A stretch of DNA of 64,000 nucleotides from CAYXVJ01 sp964558445 (GTDB lineage: Bacteria; Bacillota; Clostridia; Saccharofermentanales; Fastidiosipilaceae), in NCBI GenBank assembly GCA_964558445.1, contig CAZLEA010000004.1, positions 36,332-100,331 on the forward strand, read 5' to 3'. The notes beneath the pieces are model-generated. The model saw only the letters and a program-made list of their open reading frames with translations, was not told the DNA's origin and made no database searches. The stretch's first letter is position 1. Each line of letters opens with the position of its first letter. A program made the translations under genes and the position numbers. Shown here piece by piece: positions 1 to 9,892 of this stretch.

Positions 1-964
1 CGGCGGCAGCGAGAAGAAGCTCAAGATCGGTATTAAGCTAAGCCGTCTTCTGCGCAAGATCGGTATCGATAAGAGACGCAAGATCTTCGCTGAGATCCAT
101 GCAGGGCTCGGCGGACACTTGGCTTATGCCATCGTAGGTGCCGCTTCGATGAACGCGGAGGTTGCGCAATTCTTCGACGACATCGGCGTACGCATCATGG
201 AGGGCTACGGCCTCACGGAGACCTCGCCCGTCGTGGCAGGCTGCAACACGCAGTTACTCGTCCACGGCTCGGTCGGCGTACCGCTGCCCGGCGTTGAAGT
301 GGCAATCGATAACCAGGTAAGCGGTGAGATCGGTGAGATTCTCGTTCGCGGCGATCTTCTGATGAGCGGTTACTACCGTGATCCGGAGGCGACGGCGGAG
401 GTCATCGATGCGGACGGCTGGTTCCATACGGGCGACCTAGGCCAGGTCGATCCGAAGACGAAGACGCTCTCCATCAAGGGTCGTCTGAAGTCTATGATCG
501 TACTCGATAGCGGCAAAAAAGTCTTCCCCGAAGAGATCGAACAGCTCATTACCGAGCGTTCGGGCAGCTTCGTCAAGGATGCTCTCGTCTTCAGCCAACA
601 AGACGAGCGCGGCGATACCGTCATCACGGCGAAACTGGTGTTGGACAAGGAAGCACTGGAGCAACTGGCACAAAACGGCGACACGTTATCAGTCAAGGAT
701 AGATTGGACCAGCTGATTGCCGAGGTGAACAATCGCATGCCGAGCTTCAAGCGCATCCAGACTCACTTCTACAGCTTCACCGACATGATTCGTACCACGA
801 CACTCAAGGTGAAGAGACCGGCCGAGATCGAGGCCAACGAGAAGCTGATCAAGGAGAACGGCATCGATTGGCGCAAACTGAGCGGACTCAATATCGACGA
901 ATTCGTGGAAGACATGAAGCAGAAATTCAGCGGTAAGCGCGGCGACGGTCCTCAAGGGGCCTAA
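1..964 (+). CDS. Long-chain acyl-CoA synthetase, 3' part (AMP-forming)
   Basis: This is the C-terminal part of an ANL-superfamily adenylate-forming enzyme that activates fatty acids to acyl-CoA through an acyl-AMP intermediate. The reading frame is open from base 2, so the gene begins left of the window; about 320 residues remain of a family that is usually 550-640 long. The signature YGLTETSP, the adenylate-binding TGD motif (HTGDLGQVD) and the hinge region (KGRLKSMIV) are visible, followed by the small C-terminal domain with RTTTLKVKRP near the end. It is likely cytoplasmic or membrane-associated and may feed phospholipid synthesis. Chain length specificity cannot be read. No obvious U-rich terminator follows the stop. 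Confidence 0.85.
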   Translation, partial: GGSEKKLKIGIKLSRLLRKIGIDKRRKIFAEIHAGLGGHLAYAIVGAASMNAEVAQFFDDIGVRIMEGYGLTETSPVVAGCNTQLLVHGSVGVPLPGVEVAIDNQVSGEIGEILVRGDLLMSGYYRDPEATAEVIDADGWFHTGDLGQVDPKTKTLSIKGRLKSMIVLDSGKKVFPEEIEQLITERSGSFVKDALVFSQQDERGDTVITAKLVLDKEALEQLAQNGDTLSVKDRLDQLIAEVNNRMPSFKRIQTHFYSFTDMIRTTTLKVKRPAEIEANEKLIKENGIDWRKLSGLNIDEFVEDMKQKFSGKRGDGPQGA

Positions 965-1094
965 GCGATCCGGCGCTCGATTCCTAACACAAGTAGCCCT
1001 GGCGAATCGAAACAGTAGAGAACACCTCAAGACCAAACTTCGGTATACTGAAGATATGGATCTGCAGGTGTTTTTTGCGTTTATGTGCCTAACA

Positions 1095-1109
1095 CTGTGT
1101 TAAACACAG
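1095..1109. promoter_or_regulatory. Perfect 15-bp palindrome upstream of the GH2 gene (candidate operator)
   Basis: CTGTGTT and AACACAG flank a single central A, giving seven perfectly paired bases per arm, 39 bp ahead of the chosen GH2 start. Position and symmetry suit a LacI/GntR-type repressor site for the carbohydrate genes, but no cognate regulator is adjacent and the assignment is inference. Confidence 0.4.
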
Positions 1110-1148
1110 CACTGACAAATGCATACATTGAGAATTAAGAGGTGTCAT

Positions 1149-3932
1149 ATGAGAGTTGATTTGAGCGGGCGTTGGTCCTTTGATATTGATCCGGAGAAGC
1201 TGGGTATCGATCAGGGTTTCTTCCAACTGCCCCTGCTAGAAGAGATCATGCTGCCGGGGACGATCGCGTCCAATCGCATCGGTGAACCCAAGGAGGAACG
1301 TGCCGAGGGTCATCTGACGGATCCCTATGCTTATGAGGGTTATGCGTGGTTCGCCCGCTACTTGAACTTCGACCTCTTCGAAACACACGAGTATAGGCTA
1401 GTACTGGAGCGCACCCGTTTCGCGCACGTCTGGCTGGACAACACCTACGTTGACAGCCGAGACAGCCTCATCTCGTCACAGGAGTTCGACCTCTCGCCAT
1501 ATGTCACGAAGAAGAAACACAGGATCACCATCTGTGTCGACAACAGCAGTTATCCGATACCGGGCGGTCACATGACCTCCAAGGATACGCAGACGAACTG
1601 GAACGGTATCACAGGTGCGATCTACCTGGAAGCCAGGCTGCCGGTGCATCTGCTAAACATACGAATCGACGCGTCCTATGAGGAGCGTCGCCTGGATCTG
1701 GAGTGCATCCTGCATGGCGCGAGGGAGAAGACCGTCAGGGCTACGGTCTTGGACGGTGATGAGACGGTCCTAAGCACCGACTTGGCGCTCGTTGGCGGCA
1801 GCAACCGCAACTCGATCGATCTGCCCAGAAACATCGTGGGCTGGAGCGAGTTCACACCCAAGCTCTATACGCTGGTGCTGGATCTGGACGGCGAGGAGAC
1901 TCGTTATAGCTTCGGCGTCAGAGACTTCAAGGCCGTGGGCAGGCACTTCGAGATCAACGGCATTCGCACCTTCCTACGCGGCAAGCACGACGGCCTGATC
2001 TTCCCCGAGACGGGCTATGCGCCGACCGATGTGGATACCTGGCTTCGGATCATGCAGACGGCCAAGGACTATGGCATCAACCACTACCGCTTCCACACGG
2101 CCTGCCCGCCGGACGCGGCGTTCACGGCTGCGGATATGCTCGGCATCTATATGGAGCCGGAACTGCCGTTCTGGGGCACGGTCACGACGGAGGCAGATGA
2201 GGAGCATGATGTCTCCGCCCAGGCTTACCTGATTTCCGAGGGCTTCCGCATGCTGGATGAATTTGGGAATCATCCGTCCTTTGTTATGATGTCGCTCGGT
2301 AACGAACTCTGGGGCAGCCAGGAGCGAATCAACGAGATTCTCGGTACCTATCGTCACTACGATTCGCGCCCCCTCTATACTCAGGGGTCGAACAACTTCC
2401 AGTTTGTACCCACCATCTTGTCAAACGAGGACTTCTTCGTCGGTGTGCGCTTCTCGAAGAATCGTCTGTTCCGTGGCTCCTACGCCATGTGCGATGCACC
2501 GCAGGGTCATATTCAGACCGAGAAGCCTAATTCGTCACACAACTACGATCAGATGATCGTGCCCGCACACGTACATAGCAATCAGACAAACGACCGGGAA
2601 CAAGAGATCTTGATTCAGCACGGTACCGAGATGAAGGCCGTGACGGCAGAAGAGCATGCGGAATTGGTTCCCGAGATTCCGGTTATCTCTCACGAGATCG
2701 GACAGTATGCGATGTATCCGAACTTCCGCGAGATTGAGAAGTACACGGGCGTATTGAAGGCCTACAATCTCTTGATCTTCCGCGAACGTCTGGAAGCCAA
2801 GGGCATGCTGCACCTGGCCGATGCCTTCTTCCAAGCGTCGGGCAGACATGCGGTGAATCTCTACAAGGCAGAACTTGAAGCGGCGATCCGAAGCGAACAC
2901 TTGGCAGGCTATCAGATACTAGACCTCCAAGATTTCTCCGGACAGGGTACCGCTCTGGTCGGCGTCTTGGATGCGTTTATGGAGTCCAAGGGCCTGATCG
3001 AGCCACAGGATTGGCGCAGCTTCTCCGATCGCATCGTCTTGATGGCCGAGATCGATGACTTCGTCCGTGAGTCCGGCAGTATGTTCGATTTGAACCTGAA
3101 GCTTGCACACTATGACCGGCGCGCCCTGATCGAACCGTCCATCCATATCGAGCTTCGTGAGGGTACGCAGATCTTGCAGAGCGTGCGCGTGCGCTCGCTT
3201 AGTACTTGCCATGGCGGTGTCTTCGACCTGGGTCGATCGAGCCTGATACTTCCCGAGGTGACGGAGCCGACGGTCTTGGAGCTACATCTCTCGCTTACCG
3301 GTTCTGAGGTATCCAATCGCTACACGCTCTATGTGTACCCGAAGCAAGAGGCGCGCGATGCCGTTTGTTTGGAGACTGCAGACTATGCTGAGGTTCGCCG
3401 AGCACTGATGGATGGCCGTTCGGTCGTTTATTTCAAAACCGATCTGGACGAACACAACTCCGTCGAGGGCACTTACTGCACCGACTTCTGGTGCTATCCG
3501 ATGTTCCGCCGCATCTCCGAGAGCATGGAGCGTCCGCTACCGATCGGTACGCACGGCTTCCTGATCGAGGAAGAACACCCGCTCTTCAGTAAATTTGCAA
3601 CAAGTCACTATTCGACGCCGCAGTGGTACGACATCGCGTCCAACAGCCGCAGTCAGATCCTCGATGGCCTCGCCATCTCGCCGATCGTGTCGACCATCGA
3701 TAACTTCGAGCGCAACCACAAACTTGGCACGATCTGGGAGGCCAAGGTAGGAGACGGGCGTCTCTTCGTCGTGACCGCAGCTCTGCCCGAGCTAGTCGAT
3801 AGTCTCCCGGCCACAAGCCTGCTGGATTCCGTGCGGGCCTATGTCGCATCCGATGCCTTCTTACCCGAGGCTTCCCTCGAGATAGAAGAACTCGATCGAC
3901 TGATGGGAGGTGCACGAGATGCCGCAAATTGA
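1149..3932 (+). CDS. Glycoside hydrolase family 2-type beta-glycosidase
   Basis: A 927-residue enzyme with the GH2 architecture. It has an N-terminal jelly-roll sugar-binding domain (about residues 1-165, opening DLSGRWSF), an immunoglobulin-like domain, a TIM barrel (about 280-600) and a long C-terminal beta-rich region. The predicted acid/base is Glu386 in SLGNELWG and the predicted nucleophile is Glu516 in VISHEIGQY. GH2 enzymes are retaining exo-glycosidases (galactosidases, glucuronidases, mannosidases and others); the substrate cannot be fixed here. No signal peptide is seen, so it probably acts on imported oligosaccharides. I chose ATG 1149 because AAGAGGTG lies just upstream; an ATG at 1119 adds ten residues without a good site. 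Its 3' end overlaps the CE7 esterase, indicating translational coupling and a joint role on acetylated glycans. Confidence 0.85.
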   Translation: MRVDLSGRWSFDIDPEKLGIDQGFFQLPLLEEIMLPGTIASNRIGEPKEERAEGHLTDPYAYEGYAWFARYLNFDLFETHEYRLVLERTRFAHVWLDNTYVDSRDSLISSQEFDLSPYVTKKKHRITICVDNSSYPIPGGHMTSKDTQTNWNGITGAIYLEARLPVHLLNIRIDASYEERRLDLECILHGAREKTVRATVLDGDETVLSTDLALVGGSNRNSIDLPRNIVGWSEFTPKLYTLVLDLDGEETRYSFGVRDFKAVGRHFEINGIRTFLRGKHDGLIFPETGYAPTDVDTWLRIMQTAKDYGINHYRFHTACPPDAAFTAADMLGIYMEPELPFWGTVTTEADEEHDVSAQAYLISEGFRMLDEFGNHPSFVMMSLGNELWGSQERINEILGTYRHYDSRPLYTQGSNNFQFVPTILSNEDFFVGVRFSKNRLFRGSYAMCDAPQGHIQTEKPNSSHNYDQMIVPAHVHSNQTNDREQEILIQHGTEMKAVTAEEHAELVPEIPVISHEIGQYAMYPNFREIEKYTGVLKAYNLLIFRERLEAKGMLHLADAFFQASGRHAVNLYKAELEAAIRSEHLAGYQILDLQDFSGQGTALVGVLDAFMESKGLIEPQDWRSFSDRIVLMAEIDDFVRESGSMFDLNLKLAHYDRRALIEPSIHIELREGTQILQSVRVRSLSTCHGGVFDLGRSSLILPEVTEPTVLELHLSLTGSEVSNRYTLYVYPKQEARDAVCLETADYAEVRRALMDGRSVVYFKTDLDEHNSVEGTYCTDFWCYPMFRRISESMERPLPIGTHGFLIEEEHPLFSKFATSHYSTPQWYDIASNSRSQILDGLAISPIVSTIDNFERNHKLGTIWEAKVGDGRLFVVTAALPELVDSLPATSLLDSVRAYVASDAFLPEASLEIEELDRLMGGARDAAN

Positions 3933-4881
3933 TCTGCCGTTAGACGAACTGAGGCAGTACCGGGGGCGAAACCCGAAACCCTGCGACTTCGATTCGTATT
4001 GGGATCGGGCGCTGGCAGAACTGGATCGGACAGACCCCGCTGTGCGCATGACGGAGGCCGCGTTCCAAGTACCGTCTGCCATCTGTTATGACCTCTACTT
4101 CACCGGCGTTGGTGGCGCAGCCATCTATGCCAAGTTCTTGCGTCCGAGGAAGCTTGCGAAACCGGCCCCTGCCGTACTGATCTTCCACGGCTACTCGGGG
4201 CACAGCGGGGACTGGAGAGACAAGCTCTCTTATGTGGCAGAAGGCTACTGTGTGTTCGCGATGGATGTGCGCGGCCAAGGCGGCAAGTCACAAGACATTG
4301 GCGGTGCGATCGGTAACACACTACACGGTCATATCATCCGCGGTCTGGAGAGTGAGGATCCGCACAAGCTCTTGTTCCGAGATATCTATCTGGATACGGC
4401 TCAACTGGCTCGCGTCGCGATGGCGATGGATGCGGTCGATGAGAGTAGAGTCGGTGCGCTTGGCGGAAGCCAAGGTGGCGGATTGACGCTCGCCTGCGCG
4501 GCACTGGAACCGCGGGTCAAGCGCCTCGCTCCGTACTATCCCTTCCTCTCCGATTACCGCCGTGTCTGGGAGATGGATCTGGCGGTGGATGCCTACGAGG
4601 AGCTTCGTCAGTACTTCAGGAACTTCGACCCGCAGCATAAGCGAGAAGAGGACATCTTCACGCGACTCGGTTATATCGATGTGCAGCATCTGGCGCCTCG
4701 AATCAAGGGAGAGGTCTTGATGGCCACGGGTCTGATGGATACGATCTGCCCACCCTCGACGCAATTCGCCGCGTATAACAAGATCACAAGTAAGAAGGAC
4801 TTGCATATCTATCCGGACTTCGGCCACGAGTTCTTGCCCGGTTTCGACGATAGCACGTTTAAGTTTATGCTTGGTCTATAA
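3919..4881 (+). CDS. CE7 acetyl xylan esterase / cephalosporin-C deacetylase family
   Basis: An alpha/beta hydrolase of about 320 residues, the normal size for carbohydrate esterase family 7. Family landmarks are present: VRGQGG near residue 118, the nucleophile elbow GGSQGG (Ser184), an acidic residue in LMDTICPPS (Asp274) and the catalytic His303 in FGHEFLPG. CE7 enzymes remove acetyl groups from short xylo-oligosaccharides and other small acetylated sugars, usually in the cytoplasm; no signal peptide is seen, consistent with this. The gene starts inside the end of the GH2 gene (14-bp overlap), with GGGAGG placed for ATG 3919; a GTG at 3910 is a weaker option. The pair likely removes acetyl groups and then sugars from the same oligosaccharide. 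Confidence 0.88.
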   Translation: MPQIDLPLDELRQYRGRNPKPCDFDSYWDRALAELDRTDPAVRMTEAAFQVPSAICYDLYFTGVGGAAIYAKFLRPRKLAKPAPAVLIFHGYSGHSGDWRDKLSYVAEGYCVFAMDVRGQGGKSQDIGGAIGNTLHGHIIRGLESEDPHKLLFRDIYLDTAQLARVAMAMDAVDESRVGALGGSQGGGLTLACAALEPRVKRLAPYYPFLSDYRRVWEMDLAVDAYEELRQYFRNFDPQHKREEDIFTRLGYIDVQHLAPRIKGEVLMATGLMDTICPPSTQFAAYNKITSKKDLHIYPDFGHEFLPGFDDSTFKFMLGL

Positions 4882-4897
4882 ATGAGATTAGATAAGA

Positions 4898-4938
4898 ATA
4901 GAGACAGAGGAGTCAGCACATGGCTCCTCTGTCTCTAT
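4898..4938. terminator. Strong hairpin between convergent genes
   Basis: A 15-bp perfect stem (ATAGAGACAGAGGAG with its complement) closes an 11-base loop just after the CE7 stop and before the end of the convergent lipoprotein gene. There is no long U-run on either strand, so it is a probable but atypical bidirectional terminator. Confidence 0.6.
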
Positions 4939-4971
4939 ACAATCAGCTTCGTGCTTCGAATCCGCATAAGC

Positions 4972-6024
4972 TCAATCGAAGTCTGTAACAGGGGCAGCGT
5001 ACGTCTCCTCTCGGATCCAATTCTCGCCGTCCTTGGCCCATAACATATATCTATGGATGTATGGCTGGTCGATGAAGATATCGTCTTCTTCCCATAGCTC
5101 AGCGCCGCTGCCCATGAACCAGTAGCTTATGTTCTCTTCTGATTCCGGCAAGACGATGACATCTAGATTGATTATGAGCTTCGTGGGATTGTCCTCATCG
5201 TTGGCCAAGACGGTCTGATTGATGATCTTGTATTCCGAGATCTTGAAGCAGTTGATCGGATCTTGATGGATATAGTTATCAAGATACTGCTCGATGATTC
5301 CTGCCCCAAGCACATCTGGATCCTGTGAATCGAACCGATAGCCTTGGCTACCGATTGATATGCACGAAGCAGAATAGTCGAACAATAAGCTGTCGCTGTG
5401 CGGATTCGCATCACTACCCGGACTCTGTGCAAACATGTGATTCTCAATACGATAGTACTGGCTTATGCCCTCGTTATAACAATAGACGAATTCGGAATCC
5501 GGCGGTACGAAGAAGAAGCGATTCGCCGTTCCTATAACGAATCCTCCACTCTCGATCGATGCCTCCGTTTCGGGATGCCAAGTCTGTAGGGTGAAGAAGT
5601 TCTCGTAGATCCGCTCGCCGATCGCCTCCTCTTGTAAGCCGATCGCATAATCTTGTATAGCCGCTCCAATTGATTCGTCGGTGATGAATTCGCCAGAGTA
5701 GAAGAGCTTGGAATCGGAATCGTCGATGATGCTTCGAAGCAAGGTCGCAGGCAGTTCATTCTCGCCTGAGAGATCGACCGACGATGAGGGCTCGCTAGTC
5801 TCATCTGGCATCTCTACCGTCGTCTCATCCGATGTAGTTTCTGTTGCGGATTCTGTCGTAGCACTGCTCTGAAGCTTAGTCTCTGTGAGGCCGGGCGTAG
5901 GTTCTGAGTTTGACGTACTGCTTGTCGGATCCGTGACGGCGTTACACGAGCCTAACATGAGGGCTGCTGCCAGGGCCAGAGCGACTATTCTCGATTGTTT
6001 AGAATCTTCTTGTGATTCGAACAT
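4972..6024 (-). CDS. Unrecognised secreted lipoprotein
   Basis: I do not recognise a family. The 350-residue product has a lipoprotein signal peptide (hydrophobic ALALAAALMLGSC, lipidation Cys about 27 residues in), then a roughly 60-residue Ser/Thr/Glu-rich spacer typical of a tether crossing the Gram-positive wall, then an acidic, Tyr-rich globular region. It should be anchored to the outer face of the membrane. ATG at 6024 was chosen because GGAGGTG sits 6 bases upstream; the ATG at 6039 overlaps that same site. It stands alone between convergent and co-directional carbohydrate genes. A role in sensing or binding is possible, but nothing in the sequence shows it. Confidence 0.75.
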   Translation of the reverse strand: MFESQEDSKQSRIVALALAAALMLGSCNAVTDPTSSTSNSEPTPGLTETKLQSSATTESATETTSDETTVEMPDETSEPSSSVDLSGENELPATLLRSIIDDSDSKLFYSGEFITDESIGAAIQDYAIGLQEEAIGERIYENFFTLQTWHPETEASIESGGFVIGTANRFFFVPPDSEFVYCYNEGISQYYRIENHMFAQSPGSDANPHSDSLLFDYSASCISIGSQGYRFDSQDPDVLGAGIIEQYLDNYIHQDPINCFKISEYKIINQTVLANDEDNPTKLIINLDVIVLPESEENISYWFMGSGAELWEEDDIFIDQPYIHRYMLWAKDGENWIREETYAAPVTDFD

Positions 6025-6190
6025 GACGGACACCTCCATATCGGAACTTGGGCTCGTTGCATCGATGAATTAAACCTAGGATAGTTTCAATCATATTTTA
6101 GCATTTATGAACTAAGGTGTAAACTTTTTTGCAAAACAATGTTGTGAATATAACTAATTCCCCTTGGCGCATTGCAAACGAACAGAAGAA

Positions 6191-6217
6191 GAGAGGGCTT
6201 CCTGGCGAAACCCTCTC
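6191..6217 (-). terminator. Hairpin after the rhamnosidase gene
   Basis: GAGAGGG and CCCTCTC pair around a 13-base loop about 40 bp downstream of the GH78 stop on the minus strand, followed on that strand by a T-rich but interrupted tract (TTCTTCTGTTCG). The rest of 6040-6254 shows no gene and presumably holds the promoter of the lipoprotein gene. Confidence 0.5.
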
Positions 6218-6254
6218 CTCGAATTACTTCTCACGATTTGATACGCACGTCCGC

Positions 6255-8882
6255 TTAGATACCGGTCTTGATCTCATAAGTACCGGCAGCGAGGTCCAAA
6301 TTGATAGCACCTTCGTGCAACACACCGTTTAGTGTGTAGCTGCCTTCATTTGCTATCTGGACACTTGCCTCTGCCATGGCAGGAATCGTGATGATGTAGA
6401 GAATCCCATCCTCCTCATAACGCCAGGCACTCTTGTAGAGTCCGTACGCAGAGCGATAGCTCATGGTGAAGTGGCTGAGTCGCTTATCCGGCATCGGCGC
6501 GATCCGTGCGGCACGGAAGCCCGGTTGATCCTCCAGAGGATTGATACCGCCAAGGTAGCGGTACATCCACTCGACGATGACGCCGTACGCATAGTGGTTC
6601 ATGCTGTTCATGCCGGTATCGCTCACGAGGCCGTCTTCTCGTACCGAGTTCCAGCGCTCCCAAACGGTGGTCGCTCCCATATTGATTGCATAGAGCCAGC
6701 CCGGATAGGCTTCGTTCAGCAGCAGGTTCACGGCATAGTCGTGTAGCCCGTGATCGGACAAGGTTGGGCAGAGATAAGCGGTGCCGACAAATCCGGTAGC
6801 CAGATGACCGTTGTTCTCGTCTAGCAAGCGCTTCAAATCGGCGATGACCGGTGCCTTCTCTTCCGGTGCGAGTATACCGAAGTGGAGCGCTAGGATCTGG
6901 GCGGTCTGTGTCTGTATCTTGCAGCGGCCGTCCGTCTCGAAGTATTCTCGGACAAACGCTGCTCTTATCTCTTGTGCAAGCGTTTCGTAGGCTGCGGCAT
7001 CCTCGGTATAACCCAAGACCTTGGCGGCCTTGGCCGTCAGCATTGTAGAGTAGAAGTAGTAGGCAGACGAGATATAGTGCGGATCGGTCCCGCCAAACGA
7101 GCTGTTGTGCTCCGGATCGCGGAGGTTGTCCGGGTTATCGAGTGCGAGCCAGTCGCCGAAGTGGAAGCCGTGCTGCCAGAGCCTCTTCCCACTGCACTCT
7201 TGATCATCTACACCCTTGATATAATCCACCCAGAGCCTCATGTTCTCGTAGTGGCCGCGAAGCAGTTCCTTGTCACCGTATTGGGTATAGAGCACCCAGG
7301 GGATGACGGTCGCTGCATCCGCCCATGCGGCAGAGGCAGAACTGTCACCGAAGGCGATTCCCTCGGGTGCGGCGACGCGGATGAAGTCCGGTACGACGTG
7401 CGGTACGGCGCCGCCTCTGACACGCTGCTCCTTCAACATATCGTGGAGATACTTGTTGAAGAAGGCTGCCGTATCCATATTGAACGAAGCCGTGCGAGCG
7501 AAGACTTGTGCGTCGCCCGTCCAGCCCATCCGCTCGTCTCGCTGCGGACAATCGGTCGGAACATCCAAGAAGTTGCCCTTCTGGCCCCAGAGCGCGTTCG
7601 AGAAGAGCTTGTTGACCTTCTCATGTCCGGTCTCGATCGAACCGGTTTGCCTAAGTTCGGAGTAGACGACTTCCGCGACGAAGTCTTCCGGCCTTATCTC
7701 GCTGACACCGGTCACCTTCACATAGCGGAAACCGTAGAAGGTGAAGTAGGGCCTTACGACTCGTTCCTCGCCATCCGAGATATAGCTGTATTCCGCCTTG
7801 GCAGAGCGTAGGTTATCGCGGTAGAAATTACCTTCTTGCAGCAACTCGCCGAATTGGAGGTAGACTCTGCTGCCTTGCGGCTCGCGGACACAGAAGCGTA
7901 GCCAGCCGGTCAGAACCTGGCCGAAGTCGAGCACGTCTTCGCCGGCAGGTGTACGAATCAGTTTGGGCTCTCTAATCTCCTCCATCACGATGAGCGGGGG
8001 ACTCAGGCGGTCCTCCAAATGGTCGTAGGAATAGTCGTAGGAGACCGCGAGGCTTGCATCCGAGAGGTCCGCCGCTGTCGTACTGCGCCCCTTGATATCC
8101 AGGTTTGCATCGACATGCTCGCCGTCATAGATGCTGCTCTCCAGAACGAGAGAGGGCAGAGCAAGCCAGGACTCGTCCGTCTTGATCGTCTCTTGGCTGC
8201 CGTCCGTATAGCGGATCTCCAGATCCAGCAGGAGGGAGAAGTGATCGCCCATCAATTCGTCCTTGTCGGCGACGAAGCTGAAGCGCCCCTTGTACCAGCC
8301 GTTGCCCAGTAGACTGCCGATGGCGTTCTCGCCCTCCTGCAAGTACTCGGTAACATCATAAGTGGATACTTGGATCCATTCGTTGTAATCGTTGAAGTAG
8401 GGGCTGAGGTATTCGTCGCCGACCTTCTCTCCGTTGATCTCGACCTCGTAGAGTCCGAGACCCGTGACGTAGAGCCTGGCATCTTCGATCTCGCGATCGA
8501 CCGTGAAATTCTTGTGGAAGTAAGGATGTCTCTTCTGGCTAAACGGCGCAGTGATCCACTGCCCTTGGAACGGCAGACCCATGAGCCCGGTCTCGAAATA
8601 AGCTGTTTCGCTTCGGTGTACCGTATTCTGCAGGTCTTCAGTCAGGACTTGCCAGTAGTAGCGCGTCTTGGGTTCCGGTGTCCATTCGGGACTAAATGCG
8701 TGCGGCATGATATCTGCTCGCATACCGGAATCGTAGAGGACGTGCTCCAGATTCGGGTCGGAAGCCAAGAGCACTCGGTAGCCTCTCGCCTTCTGCTGAC
8801 TGACCCATGAGAAGCTAAGCGGCTTCAATTGATAGCCGACGGGATTCGTGAGATGTGCGGTTTGCAAATCGCTGATAAACAT
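6255..8882 (-). CDS. GH78 alpha-L-rhamnosidase
   Basis: An inverting glycosidase of 875 residues that releases terminal alpha-L-rhamnose from pectin side chains, glycosides or bacterial polysaccharides. The domain order is standard: an N-terminal Fn3-like domain (NPVGYQLKPLSFSW), a beta-sandwich rhamnosidase N domain, an (alpha/alpha)6 barrel with the hallmark TDCPQRDERMGWTGDAQ (Asp near residue 457) and a C-terminal beta-sandwich. There is no signal peptide, so it is predicted to be cytoplasmic and to need an importer, which is not in this window. ATG 8882 was selected because AGGAG is about 7 bases upstream; the next upstream ATG (8903) adds seven residues. It lies 87 bp downstream of the AraC gene on the same strand and probably shares its promoter or control. 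Confidence 0.93.
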   Translation of the reverse strand: MFISDLQTAHLTNPVGYQLKPLSFSWVSQQKARGYRVLLASDPNLEHVLYDSGMRADIMPHAFSPEWTPEPKTRYYWQVLTEDLQNTVHRSETAYFETGLMGLPFQGQWITAPFSQKRHPYFHKNFTVDREIEDARLYVTGLGLYEVEINGEKVGDEYLSPYFNDYNEWIQVSTYDVTEYLQEGENAIGSLLGNGWYKGRFSFVADKDELMGDHFSLLLDLEIRYTDGSQETIKTDESWLALPSLVLESSIYDGEHVDANLDIKGRSTTAADLSDASLAVSYDYSYDHLEDRLSPPLIVMEEIREPKLIRTPAGEDVLDFGQVLTGWLRFCVREPQGSRVYLQFGELLQEGNFYRDNLRSAKAEYSYISDGEERVVRPYFTFYGFRYVKVTGVSEIRPEDFVAEVVYSELRQTGSIETGHEKVNKLFSNALWGQKGNFLDVPTDCPQRDERMGWTGDAQVFARTASFNMDTAAFFNKYLHDMLKEQRVRGGAVPHVVPDFIRVAAPEGIAFGDSSASAAWADAATVIPWVLYTQYGDKELLRGHYENMRLWVDYIKGVDDQECSGKRLWQHGFHFGDWLALDNPDNLRDPEHNSSFGGTDPHYISSAYYFYSTMLTAKAAKVLGYTEDAAAYETLAQEIRAAFVREYFETDGRCKIQTQTAQILALHFGILAPEEKAPVIADLKRLLDENNGHLATGFVGTAYLCPTLSDHGLHDYAVNLLLNEAYPGWLYAINMGATTVWERWNSVREDGLVSDTGMNSMNHYAYGVIVEWMYRYLGGINPLEDQPGFRAARIAPMPDKRLSHFTMSYRSAYGLYKSAWRYEEDGILYIITIPAMAEASVQIANEGSYTLNGVLHEGAINLDLAAGTYEIKTGI

Positions 8883-8969
8883 AGTCTTACTCCTCTTATT
8901 CAATTGATGGGTTGGTGTTTGGGGTCTGTTTGGCCCTTATATTAACATAAGTAGCTTCTAGATAAATCG

Positions 8970-9749
8970 CTAGTTCGTCTTGTCGCGAACCGTGCTGGGC
9001 GAGCGTCCAGTATGCCGCTTGAACATACGTGAGAAGGCAGAGATATCCGGGTATCCTACCTGGCTTGCAATCTCGCCGATCGATTGATCGCTGTGGCGAA
9101 GCAGCGCCTCGGCCTTGTTCATGCGAAGATTGAGCAGATACTGCTGAGGCGATCGCTGCATCTCCTCGGTAAACAAATGAGTGAGGTAGCTTCGATCAAG
9201 CCCCATGTTCTCGGCGATTCGAGCGATGCGAACGTCGCGATGGTAATTGGACTCGATGTAGTTCCTGGCGATGCGTACGTAGCGCGAGCCCCGTTCGTCT
9301 CTTGGCGCCACTTCGGCAAGCTCCATGGTGGCCAAGACTTCGTAGAGCTTGGCGCAGAGATAGAATTCATGGATCGTGGCCTCTGCTGCCTGCTGCATCT
9401 CGCGAAATAGTCTGTCACAGGCCGGTGCATCGTAGACCGTGCCGGTGAGGGCGGAGGCGATCAAGTCGTTGGTATCGAAGCCGATCCAGGAGTAGAACCA
9501 AGGCGTTGTAGCATCTGCGATATAAGTCGTCACTTCTCCGGGTCGAATCAAGAAGATTTGGCCCTCTGATACCGGATGCGCACCGGCTTCGTTGTAGAGG
9601 ACACCCGACCCCTCGTGCACATAATGCATGAGGTAGTAGCTTCTTATCTCCGGGCCATAGGCGTGTGAGGGCGGACAGGCTTGATAGCCACATATCAAGG
9701 GATTGATGTCTTTTAACTGTAAGTTTTCGATCATTTGTTCAACGATCAC
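8970..9749 (-). CDS. AraC-family transcriptional regulator
   Basis: A 259-residue regulator with an N-terminal cupin-like effector domain (including EGQIFLIRPGEVTTYIAD) and a C-terminal double helix-turn-helix of the AraC/XylS type (about the last 100 residues, with the conserved IGEIASQVGYPDISAFSRMF second helix region). Members usually activate neighbouring sugar genes on binding a sugar. The start is GTG 9749, nine bases after AGGAGG on the minus strand; the longer frame to 9821 has no comparable site. It is upstream of GH78 and divergent from GH4, so it likely controls both through the 190-bp gap between 9749 and 9939. The inducer (rhamnose or galactose-type sugar) is a guess. Confidence 0.88.
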   Translation of the reverse strand: MIVEQMIENLQLKDINPLICGYQACPPSHAYGPEIRSYYLMHYVHEGSGVLYNEAGAHPVSEGQIFLIRPGEVTTYIADATTPWFYSWIGFDTNDLIASALTGTVYDAPACDRLFREMQQAAEATIHEFYLCAKLYEVLATMELAEVAPRDERGSRYVRIARNYIESNYHRDVRIARIAENMGLDRSYLTHLFTEEMQRSPQQYLLNLRMNKAEALLRHSDQSIGEIASQVGYPDISAFSRMFKRHTGRSPSTVRDKTN

Positions 9750-9892
9750 GGATCTCTTCCTCCTGCTCGTCCAATCTGCATGCGATACATGCTGTCTCGA
9801 TGCTTGGCTTCTGTATATCAAAATACCACATTATGCCAAAAACTTCTCACGCTTTGCCATTTGAAGGGAGGAGCTCTAATGCTAAGATGGCA

